From contig CM034138.1 in NCBI GenBank assembly GCA_019914995.1, positions 2,294,001 to 2,358,000 on the forward strand: a DNA stretch of 64,000 nt, given 5' to 3'. Below, in pieces: positions 53,457 to 64,000 of this stretch. Each line of letters begins with the position of its first letter. Within the stretch, counting starts at the first letter, position 1. The stretch is from Acanthochlamys bracteata. Its lineage: Eukaryota > Streptophyta > Magnoliopsida > Pandanales > Velloziaceae. The position numbers and the translations under genes were made by a program. The notes beneath the pieces were generated by a model. The model had not been told where the DNA came from. It ran no database searches and worked only from the letters and a program-made list of their open reading frames with translations.

Positions 53457-55633
53457 CTAGGCACATTTGCGAACCCCATCTAGCCTATCATTATAGGCAC
53501 AATTCTCTTTCCCATAGTATCTGGTTGTCGTAGTTGAGTTATTTGTCTTCTTTGACACTGAATATTTCACTGAAGACGAAGAGTTTGATGGTTCAGTCCC
53601 AGTGTTTCTCTTGATGTTGGTAGTAGAGAATGCTGACATCTCATTTAGCTTAGAATCATCTGAAATCTGCCTCTGAAGTCTTGCTCTCCTGGCATTGTAA
53701 CTTTTTTTCTTTGCTTTCGTGGACTCTGTCAAGCTCATAAACTTCGGCTTAGAACTACTACTTTGCTCACTTTTTCCGGAGTCTAAGAAGATACAGACAG
53801 ATTTGGAGGTTGCGGTGCTCGGTGAAGAAGATGATGTACAGCTCTCACCATATAGGTGTTCGGCCTTCAGAGAGGATACAATTAAATTACTCTTTTGGTT
53901 TTTGCTAGACAAAATGACCGGAGGCTTTGCAGAGCGTCTAGTGGTAATATTGTTCCTCTTGACATTTGTTGAAGCATATTCTATATAATTTGGAGAATTT
54001 TCATACATGTTTTCCCTATAATTCCTGCTGGACAGGGTTTCTTCCATCCTCTCGCTTTCCCAAGGCTTTTCTGCCATCCAACTATCCAACCAATTCCAGT
54101 TCCAATTGCTTTTACCATTATCATGATGCTTCGAGCAGATGCCCGACAATTTAGACCTCCCACTAGATGTCGATCTCCATTGCTGAGACTGGAAAGAAAG
54201 CGAGGTTAGGTACTAACGATTGACTATAACATTGAATTTTAACTACTTTGGATCCTTGAACCTGTTGAGATAGGGCGTAAGTGATTGCTCTCTCTCTCCT
54301 GACAGAACTTTCTTCCCTCATTTTCAGCTTAGCTCTAACTTCTTGCATGCTACCTGGACTTTCACACCACCCTTCCTACAATGCAAAAGACTTTAGGTTA
54401 ATCCTAACGAAAGCGTTAAAATTCTCATGATTCCTGAAACTTATGTTTTCCTCTTTGCCTAGGACAGAAATGACAGAAGATGGTCTACAACCAAAATGCA
54501 ATAAGAAAATGTCCAGATTCAAGATATTCATATAACAAGCAAAAGACATCATTTGGCAAGAAGTAAGCTCTGCACCTGTACCTCTCTCAAGTGGTCGATT
54601 TCACTCTTGGTACCTTCTAGTGACGCCTTCATCACCTCTCCCTCTGCAGTAACTCTCGCACGGTGCGCCCGAGCACGAGCCTGAACACGGACAAGTGTTT
54701 GCATACACCTTAATGTCAATTCCGCCTGCTTCCTCACCTTCCGACCCCGGATGAGTGCTTGAAGCCTCACTATTCCTTTCAATGCTTTTAGAGCTCTTCT
54801 AGCCTACAAGTTCAAGCAATAAAAAATACATCATCAGTTTCTTATTAAACAAACTTGAAGGTAAATTGCCAAATCCAAATAGTAATAGTAGGCTACACAA
54901 ATCTAACAGTAATATTGTTTTACTGAATTTAAGAAGGAAAACTAAAAGACTTCTGAAGAGTGGAAATTACCCAGACATTCATAGGTAAAACTTTGAATTG
55001 TCAGAACGAAATTGAACATATTTACAGCAGTTCCTAAAGGATTGAACCTTCAAAAATTTACTATTTCATCTTGGGTACTCAAGAGTGCTAAATTCATACG
55101 AAGGAAGAACCCAAAAGCAAGGACGCAAATTTTCTCCAATAGAACGCCAAAACCTTACTACATAAAATTCAACACCACTCACTAAGATACAAACATGTAA
55201 TCTATATCAAATACCAGGAATCCGCGGAAAGCAGTCTGAATCCGTATAGCGGCCCATTCCTCTCTCACAACCTTGAAATCCTTCGCTGGCGCTCGAACAA
55301 CCGCGGCAATCGCAGCATCAAAAAACTTATCCGCAGCTGCTATCACCGAAGATGTCTCAGATCCTACTTCCGACGGCGACGGACGGTTCCTTCCACTGGA
55401 TCCCCGTGTCCAAGAAGAGTTCCTCCATAGCTTCTTCCACTTCTTCTCTTTTCCATTACCACCAAAATTTTCCTTCAAAAAACCAAACTTTATGTAAAAT
55501 AAAATTCAAGAATCGCATCTAGGTCCGACCAAAAAATGCAGACATCACAAATAAATACCTGGTCACTGTTGTTGGATTCCTTGCGTAAATCTGTAAGAGA
55601 TTTCAACCACTTCCCTGAAGAACCACCAACCAT
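53457..55633 (-). CDS. IQD: IQ67-domain (IQD) calmodulin-binding protein
   Basis: Five coding exons on the minus strand: 55633-55559, 55472-55215, 54803-54576, 54375-54262 and 54188-53457, giving 468 residues. IQD proteins are plant scaffolds that bind calmodulin and associate with microtubules, plasma membrane or nucleus, shaping cell growth. The start [18 protein letters not shown] is family-typical. The IQ67 domain spans about residues 98-165: [68 protein letters not shown], with the IQ, 1-5-10 and 1-8-14 spacing. The tail is basic and Ser-rich with the DUF4005-type [20 protein letters not shown]. At the exon 3 end two in-frame donors exist (GAG/GTACAG and CAG/GTGCAG); the second was chosen. 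Divergent from the CPS gene, 566 bp apart. Paralogue number unresolved. Confidence 0.93.
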
Positions 55634-56198
55634 GGTTCTTCAAGTGTTACAAAACAGAGAATGAACTATTGGTCTATGCGTTACGTTAAACTAATGGAGG
55701 AGAGAAAGAGAAAGTGGGGAACAGAGAAAGTACAGGGGAGCGCTTTAAGTGCAGTACTGCGGGAAATGGAGAGCCGTTTTGTTTTGTTTTGTTTCTCTTT
55801 CTTTTCTATTTGAAATTCGAACGGGTGACGGCGGTGGAGTTGCAACGGCACGGCAACACCGTAGCGTTCCAAACAACAATCCAGCCCGACCCAATAACAT
55901 TATCAGTAAGAGTAACGCCGTTGTCGGGCTATGTCCATAGCCACTAGAAGCCCATTCATGAAAATATCGCTCGCTACGCGACAAACGTGAGAACCACTAG
56001 AAGTCCAAGAGTCCAATTTCGTTTAACTTTCTATTTACACGCTTATCTTAATATCTAAGCCCTACAAAAAGTCGGCAGCAGCCTTTAGTTTGCTTTTCCA
56101 TCATTCATAACCTGCCACGTAGCACTTCATTTAGTTTTGATTAACGTTTCTTCCCTAAAACCCTAGTTCGAAACAGTGGAGTTCAGTACGCCCCAACA
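55634..56198. promoter_or_regulatory. Shared divergent promoter region, IQD / carbamoyl-phosphate synthase
   Basis: Only 565 bp separate the two start codons, so both promoters and leaders share this space. It carries a site II-like AGCCCA at 55949-55954 and, close to the CPS start, a telo-box AAACCCTA at 56158-56165. This pair is common in promoters of plant housekeeping and translation genes. Co-regulation of the two genes is not shown by sequence. Confidence 0.55.
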
Positions 56199-59100
56199 AT
56201 GGTGGTCACCAATACCGCCGCCCGTAGTCCGGCGCAACCAGCCGTGGCTGCTGCACTCCTGCGTCGATCAACTCTTTCTCCTTCGTCATCTCTCCTTTTC
56301 TCCGACCGCCTCCGCTGCCGTGCTCCAGCATCTCTGCTCTGTGTCTCCGCTCATCGTGTTTGTTCTCCTGTCTGTTCTTCTTCCACTGATGTCAAACAAG
56401 TTGAATCGATCAATCCTCACCGTCCCGTCGGTGGCAAGCGGACGGATATAAAAAAGATTATGATTTTGGGCGCCGGACCGATTGTGATTGGTCAGGCGTG
56501 CGAGTTCGATTATTCCGGAACGCAAGCTTGTAAAGCTCTTCGCGATGAAGGGTACGAGGTGATTCTGGTGAATTCAAATCCTGCTACAATCATGACTGAT
56601 CCTGGTTTGGCACACCGAACCTACGTGGCACCTATGACTCCAGAGCTTGTCGCTGCCGTCATCGCAACCGAGAGGCCCGATGCTTTGCTTCCTACCATGG
56701 GTGGACAGACTGCGCTCAATCTTGCTGTTGCCCTTGCTGAGTCTGGTGTTCTTGATAAATTTGGGGTTGAATTGATTGGTGCTGATCTACAAGCAATTCA
56801 ACGAGCAGAGGACCGTGATCTGTTTCGGCGAGCCATGGATAGAATTGGTCTCCGAACTCCGGCTTCAGGTATTGGGACTACAATGGAGGAATGCTTCCAG
56901 ATTGCTGAAGAGATTGGAGAATTTCCGTTGATTATTCGGCCTGCTTTCACATTGGGAGGAACTGGTGGTGGGATTGCGTACAATCGCGAAGAGTTTGAGT
57001 CAATTTGCCGTTCTGGGCTTGCTGCTAGCAGAACCAACCAGGTTTTGGTGGAAAAATCTCTTCTTGGGTGGAAGGAGTATGAGCTTGAGGTTATGCGAGA
57101 TCTTGCTGACAATGTGGTGATTATCTGTTCAATCGAGAACATTGATCCAATGGGTGTTCATACCGGTGATTCGATCACAGTTGCCCCTGCACAGACACTT
57201 ACTGACAAGGAGTACCAGCGGCTGAGGGACTATGCAGTCGCTATCATAAGGGAGATTGGTGTGGAGTGTGGTGGTTCAAATGTTCAGTTTGCAGTGAACC
57301 CAGTTGATGGGGAAGTTATGGTCATTGAGATGAATCCCAGGGTTTCTCGGTCCTCAGCTCTTGCTTCCAAGGCCACAGGATTTCCAATTGCCAAGATGGC
57401 TGCCAAGCTCTCTGTCGGGTACACACTCGATCAAATACCAAACGATATCACTAAGAAGACCCCTGCAAGCTTTGAGCCATCAATAGATTATGTGGTAACC
57501 AAGGTGAGTGTATCTGTTATTTAGTAAAATGTTGCTTATGTGCAGGCTGAGTAAACTATCTTGGAAATTCTCGTAAAACATAGTATTCTCTATTTAAAAT
57601 CTGGTGTATCTCTATCAGTTATCCTTATTATTTGCTCTTGTAGTCATTCTTATGTTTCCTTGACATCGTGGTTGAGTTGATTCTTAAGAATTGTATTGTC
57701 TTGAGTTAGTTTGCGTGATCCAAAATTTGCCATTAATGCCCTATTGTTGTGTAGCATAATTCTTAAACGTTATTCTCTTTTTCGCTACTGCAGATTCCAC
57801 GATTTGCTTTCGAGAAGTTTCCTGGTTCTCAGCCAATATTGACTACTCAGATGAAATCTGTTGGTGAAGCAATGGCATTAGGTAGAAACTTCCAAGAATC
57901 TTTCCAGAAAGCTGTTCGTTCACTAGAATGTGGATACTCAGGATGGGGATGCTCCCGTGTTAAGCAGCTTGATTGGGACTGGGATCAGATAAAGTACAGT
58001 CTTCGGGTTCCAAATCCTGATCGTATCCATGCAATATATGCAGCCATGAAGAAAGGTATGAAGGTGCAGGAAATTCATGAACTTAGCTATATTGACAAAT
58101 GGTTCCTTTCACAATTGAAGGAACTTGTGGATGTGGAACAGTTTCTCATGGCAAGAAACCTGTCTCTATTGACAAAAGATGATTTTTGTGAAGTGAAGAA
58201 GAGGGGATTCAGTGATAAACAGATTGCTTTTGCTATTTCCTCTGATGAAAAGGAGGTACGATCCAGACGCCTATCTGTAGGCGTTGTCCCAGCATATAAG
58301 CGAGTTGATACTTGTGCTGCGGAATTTGAGGCAAACACTCCATATATGTACTCCTCTTATGACTTTGAATGTGAATCAACCCCCACACAAAGAAAGAAGG
58401 TATTGATTTTGGGTGGTGGTCCTAACAGAATTGGTCAGGGCATTGAGTTCGACTACTGCTGCTGCCATGCTTCTTTTGCACTTAGAAAGGTTTGCTGCCA
58501 CAAATTTTGACAATTTCTTTGTTTGTCTGTAATTTGCACTGATTTTATAGGTGATTATTCAGTGGCTTTTTTAGCATTCAGCCTACTAAAGCTCGTTGTT
58601 CCCCTTGGTCATTCAGCCATGATCTCCTTGATGCCAAGTTTGTGCTTGCTGTCATGTGGCCTTTTAGCGTGATGGGCTTGGTTTTTGTGGCTGTTGTTGT
58701 AATTTAGTTAGGAAGTTTATCACTGCTGAATTAATAGCAATTGTGACATGTTAATTACCTGAGAATGAGGCAGCTTATCACACTTCTCCTTTCGACCTTC
58801 CAGCCTCAGGCGCTGTATAAATAAACTCACAAATGTTTATTTATACTTCAAATGTAGTGTTGCATATTGTTTAACATATCGTACTTTATCTTGTATATTT
58901 GGCTATTCAGTTTGTACAGCTATAACTTTACTTGAATCTGCATGATTTTCAGGATGGATATGAGACGATTATGATGAATTCAAATCCAGAAACAGTTTCC
59001 ACTGATTATGACACCAGTGATCGTTTGTACTTTGAGCCTCTAACAGTAGAGGATGTCCTAAACGTGATTGACTTGGAGCGCCCAAATGGTATCATTGTGC

Positions 59101-60494
59101 AGTTTGGTGGGCAAACTCCTCTTAAACTTGCACTTCCAATTCAAAAGTATCTTGAAGAGCAAAAGTTACTTTCTGCCTCTGGGGTAGGACATGTTCAAGT
59201 ATGGGGAACTTCACCAGATTCAATTGATGCAGCCGAGGACAGAGAGCGGTTCAATGCTATTCTAAATGAACTTGGAATTGAACAGCCCAAGGGTGGGATA
59301 GCAAAAAGTGAATCTGATGCACTGGCCATTGCTAAAGACATAGGTTACCCAGTTGTGGTGAGACCTTCTTATGTCTTGGGAGGCCGCGGGATGGAGATTG
59401 TTTATTGTGATGAGAAGCTTGTTAAGTTTCTTGAGAATGCTGTCGAAGTAGATCCGGAGCGTCCGGTTCTAGTGGATAAGTACCTCTCAGATGCCATTGA
59501 AATTGATGTTGATGCACTTGCGGACTCTAATGGTACTGTAGTGATTGGAGGCATCATGGAACACATTGAGCAAGCTGGGGTTCATTCAGGTGATTCAGCT
59601 TGTACTCTTCCCACAAAAACTGTTTCTGCTAAATGCTTAGATATCATCAGATCATGGACAACAAAACTAGCGAAGCAGCTGAATGTGTGTGGATTGATGA
59701 ACTGCCAGTATGCGATCACTGCTGCTGGTGATGTCTATCTTCTGGAGGCCAACCCTCGTGCCTCTCGCACTGTGCCCTTTGTCTCTAAAGCCATTGGTCA
59801 CCCATTGGCGAAATATGCCTCGCTAGTTATGTCAGGGAAGAGCTTGCAGGATCTTGGATTCACAACAGAAGTGGTGCCGAAGCATGTCTCCGTCAAAGAA
59901 GCAGTGCTGCCATTTGAGAAATTTCAGGGATGTGATGTGCTCCTTGGTCCAGAGATGCGTAGCACAGGGGAAGTCATGGGCATTGACTTTGACTTCCCAC
60001 TTGCATTTGCTAAGGCTCAGATTGCTGCTGGTAATAATCTTCCGGTCAATGGCACGGTGTTCCTCAGCCTTAATGACTTGACCAAACCCCAACTTGCTAC
60101 AATTGCGCATGGCTTCCAAGAACTCGGTTTCAATATTGTGGCCACCTCAGGAACTGCTCGAGTGCTTGAGTTGGAGGACATACAGGTGGATCGAGTCTTG
60201 AAGATGCACGAGGGACGACCACACGCAGGTGATATGATTGCGAATGGTCAGATCCAAGTCATGGTGATTACTAGCTCGGGTGATGCTCTTGATGCTATAG
60301 ATGGGCTGCAGCTCCGGAGAATGGCTTTGGCTTATAAGATCCCAATTATAACAACAGTTGCTGGCGCTTTAGCAAGTGTAGAAGCAATTAGAAGTTTGAA
60401 GAAAAGCTCAGTGAAGATGTTCGCTTTGCAGGATTTCTTTAGTGACTCTTTAGAGGGCCATCAGAATTTGCAAGCTGCTTCCTCCATTGTTTGA
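56199..60494 (+). CDS. CARB: Carbamoyl-phosphate synthase large chain, chloroplastic
   Basis: Three coding exons: 56199-57503, 57794-58489 and 58953-60494, giving 1180 residues, family length. With the small (glutaminase) subunit it makes carbamoyl phosphate from bicarbonate, glutamine-derived ammonia and two ATP, feeding arginine and pyrimidine synthesis in plastids. Residues 1 to about 65 are rich in Ala, Ser, Arg and Leu without acids, a plastid transit peptide. The first synthetase half opens with [20 protein letters not shown] (about 85-104) and has [20 protein letters not shown] and [20 protein letters not shown]. The second half repeats the plan: [80 protein letters not shown]. The C-terminal MGS-like allosteric domain includes [20 protein letters not shown] and [11 protein letters not shown]. 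No damage seen. The small subunit is not in this window. Confidence 0.96.
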
Positions 60495-61837
60495 AAACGT
60501 CATGTTTCAGTTCTCAGGCATTATCGCAGCTGGATTCAATTGTTTGAGAATTCAATCTGTATGCATATTTCAGTTTCTTTGTTTTTATTTTATTGTCTTT
60601 ATGAAACTTTTTCGGAAGAACATGCGACAGATGATTGCAGAAATTTCTTTTCACAGTTGGGAAACATTAATGTAATATCTCCCAATCAGGTCTGTGTTAG
60701 ATTATACCTAACGGCCCTTCTGGTTATTCATTTGCTTCTTTGTATAGTACTTACGGTTCTTTAGAACACAACCAAGAACCGCGGCAATGCAATTGATAAG
60801 TACAAAATAATATTTGTGTTTCGAAAAGAATTATGTAAATAAGACTTTGTTTGCATTTTGTGCTTCTAGTAAACTTTGCTATTCTTGCACCTGTTGGGTA
60901 TGAATAATACGGTAATGATATAATCAGCTAAATTGCCCATGCCTGTTGCTGTTATAGAATCCGCACTATTTCCATAAACCGTAATACATTTTCCTTTCTT
61001 TTGATAGTTACATATGCAATGCTATGGGCGTATTTCAACTACAAGTAATTAAATTTTATAAAATTAATATAAAAGTAGAGTTCGGTGAGAAGTGAAGTTC
61101 GATAGAAGCAGAATTCGAAGTGATATTTAAAATAAATGAACTAAAAATTTAAATTTTGATAAAAATAAAAATTCAATGTAAAAATAAAAGCGGAGTTCGA
61201 AGTGACAATTAAAATACGTGAAGCGATTGAATTTAAAATCTGAAAAAAGAAAGTAAAATTTGATGAATTTGAAACAAGCCCTAGGTATTGAGCACAGCCG
61301 TCAAACATAACTTTCTGCTGTTATACTACCCGATAAAATAGTGCAGTTTTTTTTTTTTTATATTCAATTTTGTTTACTTGATCAACTTTGATCTTTCAAT
61401 GAACCATGCATCATGTGTATTACTTTTCCTGGAGATCTTTTGGACTTATATTATTCATAATGCCTATGAACAGCATGCAGTCTCACAAAATTTATTCAAA
61501 TAAAAAGGAATTATATTTCAATAAAAGAATTAGAATTACAACTCTTGTTTTACTACAAACAAATGAACAGAAGCTAACAGAGTGAAAATATCTCCCTGCA
61601 GAATTCCACAGTGAAGATTATTCAAGCAATGAAACAAATCAAACAGCATTTGTTAAGAAAAAAGAACTAAAAAAGGAGTTAGCAGTATGTGTAGGATCTG
61701 TGCTTCAATCTTCAGGAGCGCAGTTAGCAGCAAAGAATGGCAATGTTATCAAGGAAATAACTTGGAAGGAGCTGTTAGGAACCACCATTGCTGTACATGG
61801 CATGGTATAGGTGCCGAATGAGCAACTCCTCTCAAGC
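60495..61837. other. Convergent 3' ends of CPS and IQM genes
   Basis: CPS 3' UTR to about 60900, then a MITE-like element (61026-61281), then IQM 3' UTR below 61838. No gene recognised; a poly-T of about 13 bases lies near 61348. Confidence 0.5.
61026..61281 (-). mobile_element. MITE-like element, family A (minus orientation)
   Basis: About 256 bp. Left end GGGCGTATTTCAACTACAAG; right end inward GGGCTTGTTTCAAATTCATC. The inside read on the minus strand has AAATTTTACTTTC, ACGTATTTTAATTGTCAC and AACTTCACTTCTCACCGAAC, the same order as 37571-37863 and 48606-48899 read forward. No ORF. Confidence 0.65.
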
Positions 61838-63911
61838 TCACCTCCTTCTCGGAGTTGGGAGAGTAAGTGAGATTCTGGGACTTGGAAAGCCCATGTTTTG
61901 AACCTGCGGTGAGAGCCTTAGCTTAGGGCTGGGTCGAGGCGAGGGAATGGGCACATTGTTACTATTGGGAGAAGGAATAACTCTCGGAGAAAGATTGACA
62001 TGTTCAAGGGCCTTGATTTGCAGATCAGCAGGGTAGTCTCGTACACATCCTATACGAGGCCCTGCCCCTGTGCTCCATTTCCATGACAATCTTCTGGGTA
62101 TCTCAAATGATGGTGCTTTGGTCACTTCCTGTACACCAGTATCTGTATCAGTGTCATGCAAACTCGCTTCTGGAGCTGCTTCAACATCTGTAGTTTTCGC
62201 GGTCTTGTCCATCTCCGTTTCTTGCTCATCAGCCTGTTTTCTGAATGAAGGGTTGTCATCATCATCCACTGAACACCTCTGTGAATCAGAAACAAATAAG
62301 TCTGTGAGCACAACACTAATTAAACTAGAGAAGACGTTGAATGAGCAACATATAATGGGCAAGTGAACACTGTATATTAATGTCCTATTACTTCCAGGTG
62401 AATTAACATGCCCTCCTGTACAACTATATAAATGGGCGTATGGGCAGAATGACAAATTTCAGTTTCATTGGACATTATTGCTGCAGGTGAAGAAGCAAAT
62501 GTTACCTTGACATTGGTAAGGTCTACATTATTGTCCCGGAGAAAGCTGATGAACTCCTTGAAGTTCTCTTCAGTTGGAAGGTAGTGACCGCTGTATGGCC
62601 ATATTGCCTGGATATCAAAGAATATATGCAATCAACAATCTGGAGCCAAACAGATTAATGAAAAGTTCAATTGTGGAAAGATATCAGATAACTTACAATG
62701 AGAACACCTTCTTGCGCAACCAATCGTCCGGCAGCTGTTGTAGCAGCTCCAGCCAGGAAGCTTGAATGTTGAAATTGACCCTTTTTCTTCTGCAGTTAGA
62801 AAGAATGAATGTCACAACTATAGAGTGCACTGAACTCAAGAAACTTTTTTTCCCCCTTAAATTCTAAGAAAAATGGTTCTGCAATTTACAAGCACGATAG
62901 TGAGCACACAATCATGTCCAGAGAAATACATGCAACTTGAGCAAGCCTACATCACAAAAAATGTAGAGGAACTAATACGCGAGCTGATGAAGATTATAGC
63001 AGTTGTCTATACCTGCCCCACATACAACATCCTTGTTGTGCTGAGAACAAAAATCCATTTTGAACCTTCTTCAGTATTCAATAGCAACCCACTTTCCTTA
63101 TAAACAAGCTTCCCATCCTCCACAATGACTTCATAAGCTTCCCTCTCTTTCTGCAAAACATAAAAATACAATCATTCAGCTAAAGCAAAGATATGTAAGC
63201 ACAAAAAGAAAGGGGAAAAGATGATTAACTACATACTGGTCCGAGATATTTTATGCATTGACTTTGAAGCTTGTTTCTATGGCAATTTTCAAGGTTTACA
63301 TCTCTGCCAGTCCCTACATCCAGCCTGTAATGGCAATGAATGATGGTTAAGCATGATTATGTGTATGCATTAAAGAAAAATAGCCTTGTATCAGCAGAGG
63401 GTGGCAATGTTTATATACCAGTGGAAGAATGGCTCCGTGCTCTGACTTTCAAACCATACATCATAGTACATATGCAGATTATGACCATATCTATGCCGTG
63501 GATCAATCTGAAAAGGAAGAAATAAAAGTCACATAAGCTTCATGATCTATCACTAGCTTTCATGAACTTCATGCCTCAGAATAGGCATTAATATGTCCAA
63601 TAACGAAATGCAAGAATTTGATAAGCGATGGAAAAGAGAAGTACCGCTTCAAGCCAATGTCTTAGTGCTAGTTTTTGGGCTTTCTCATCTTTGGACAACC
63701 CCTTGCCAACCTGAAAAAATAGAGAGCAATCAGAAATCAGATATTCTGAATGAGACATTAATCTGAGACTTGTGGAAAGGGGTAACCGCATCTTACCTTT
63801 GCAACCCTTCTTCGTGCCCTTGCCCAGCGTGAGACTGCTGTCTCATGCTTGTCGACATTGAAAAAAGATACAGAACTCTGCTTGAGAACCGCAAAATCCA
63901 GAGCTTTCCAC
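61838..63911 (-). CDS. IQM: IQM family calmodulin-binding protein (3' part; 5' end off window)
   Basis: Eight exons on the minus strand: 63911-63797, 63710-63645, 63507-63419, 63324-63237, 63150-63013, 62789-62697, 62607-62506 and 62278-61838, about 377 C-terminal residues. Phases agree throughout; the first codon is split with an exon beyond 64000. IQM proteins are plant-specific, bind calmodulin without calcium, and act in stomatal movement, root growth and stress. Marks in order: [140 protein letters not shown] and [20 protein letters not shown]. The tail is Pro/Ser-rich with repeated SPR motifs, ending TPRRR. The IQ motif itself should be in the missing upstream exons. A possible relation to the heat-shock/EDA39-like members; paralogue unresolved. 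Confidence 0.9.
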
Positions 63912-64000
63912 CTGCATCAATGTAAGGATATCAGAATACAGCTCAGTTCACAATGAACTCAAAGCTATCTGGGACAAGGGAACATGAACAAATTGAAGAA

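Noticed and set aside
56286-57142. Minus-strand ORFs opposite the CPS exon (e.g. 56286-56525, 56798-57142)
   Set aside because: Shadows of the strongly conserved plus-strand frame; their peptides match no family.

Overview
This window is nuclear DNA of a flowering plant, most likely a eudicot. Genes are split by short GT-AG introns, intergenic DNA is very AT-rich, and the encoded families include plant-only ones: ELF3, IQD, IQM, DUF3511, LOG, Myb/histone-H1 TRB proteins and a plastid-targeted carbamoyl-phosphate synthase. I cannot fix the species. No operon, CRISPR array, phage or bacterial feature is present.

Layout. 0-2 kb: Sec61-beta (+) with a long 5' leader intron. 3.6-7.8 kb: ELF3 (-), a circadian evening-complex scaffold, four coding exons. 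12.4-13.6 kb: a bHLH87/HECATE-like transcription factor (-). 14-21 kb: gene-poor, MITE-rich DNA. 21.3-24.3 kb: a TRB-type single-Myb-histone telomere-binding protein (+). 25.5-27.5 kb: mitochondrial ribosomal protein uL24m (-). 28.4-29.1 kb: decayed pieces resembling a THO6/DWA1 WD40 gene (-). 29.6-30.9 kb: N-myristoyltransferase (+). 34.7-35.1 kb: a DUF3511 protein (-). 35.3-41 kb: gene-poor, full of MITE-like repeats. 41.4-46.9 kb: casein kinase 1-like kinase (+), 14 coding exons. 47.6-48.3 kb: a small membrane-anchored plant protein with an apparent frame break (-). 50.3-52 kb: LOG cytokinin-activating enzyme (-). 53.5-55.6 kb: IQD calmodulin-binding protein (-), head-to-head with 56.2-60.5 kb: chloroplast carbamoyl-phosphate synthase large subunit (+). 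61.8-64 kb: the 3' part of an IQM calmodulin-binding gene (-), running off the right edge.

The genes are mostly unrelated housekeeping and regulatory genes and do not form one pathway; I see no convincing novel multi-gene system. Less ordinary points are: a swarm of AT-rich short inverted-repeat elements (at least two families, about 20 copies or traces) in nearly every intergenic gap; a 48-bp tandem repeat in an ELF3 intron; an ELF3 without a poly-glutamine tract; a frame break in the 47.6-kb gene; a 60-codon upstream ORF before LOG; and the decayed THO6-like fragment. Exon limits were derived by hand from splice signals, reading phase and remembered family sequences. No transcript or database evidence was available.
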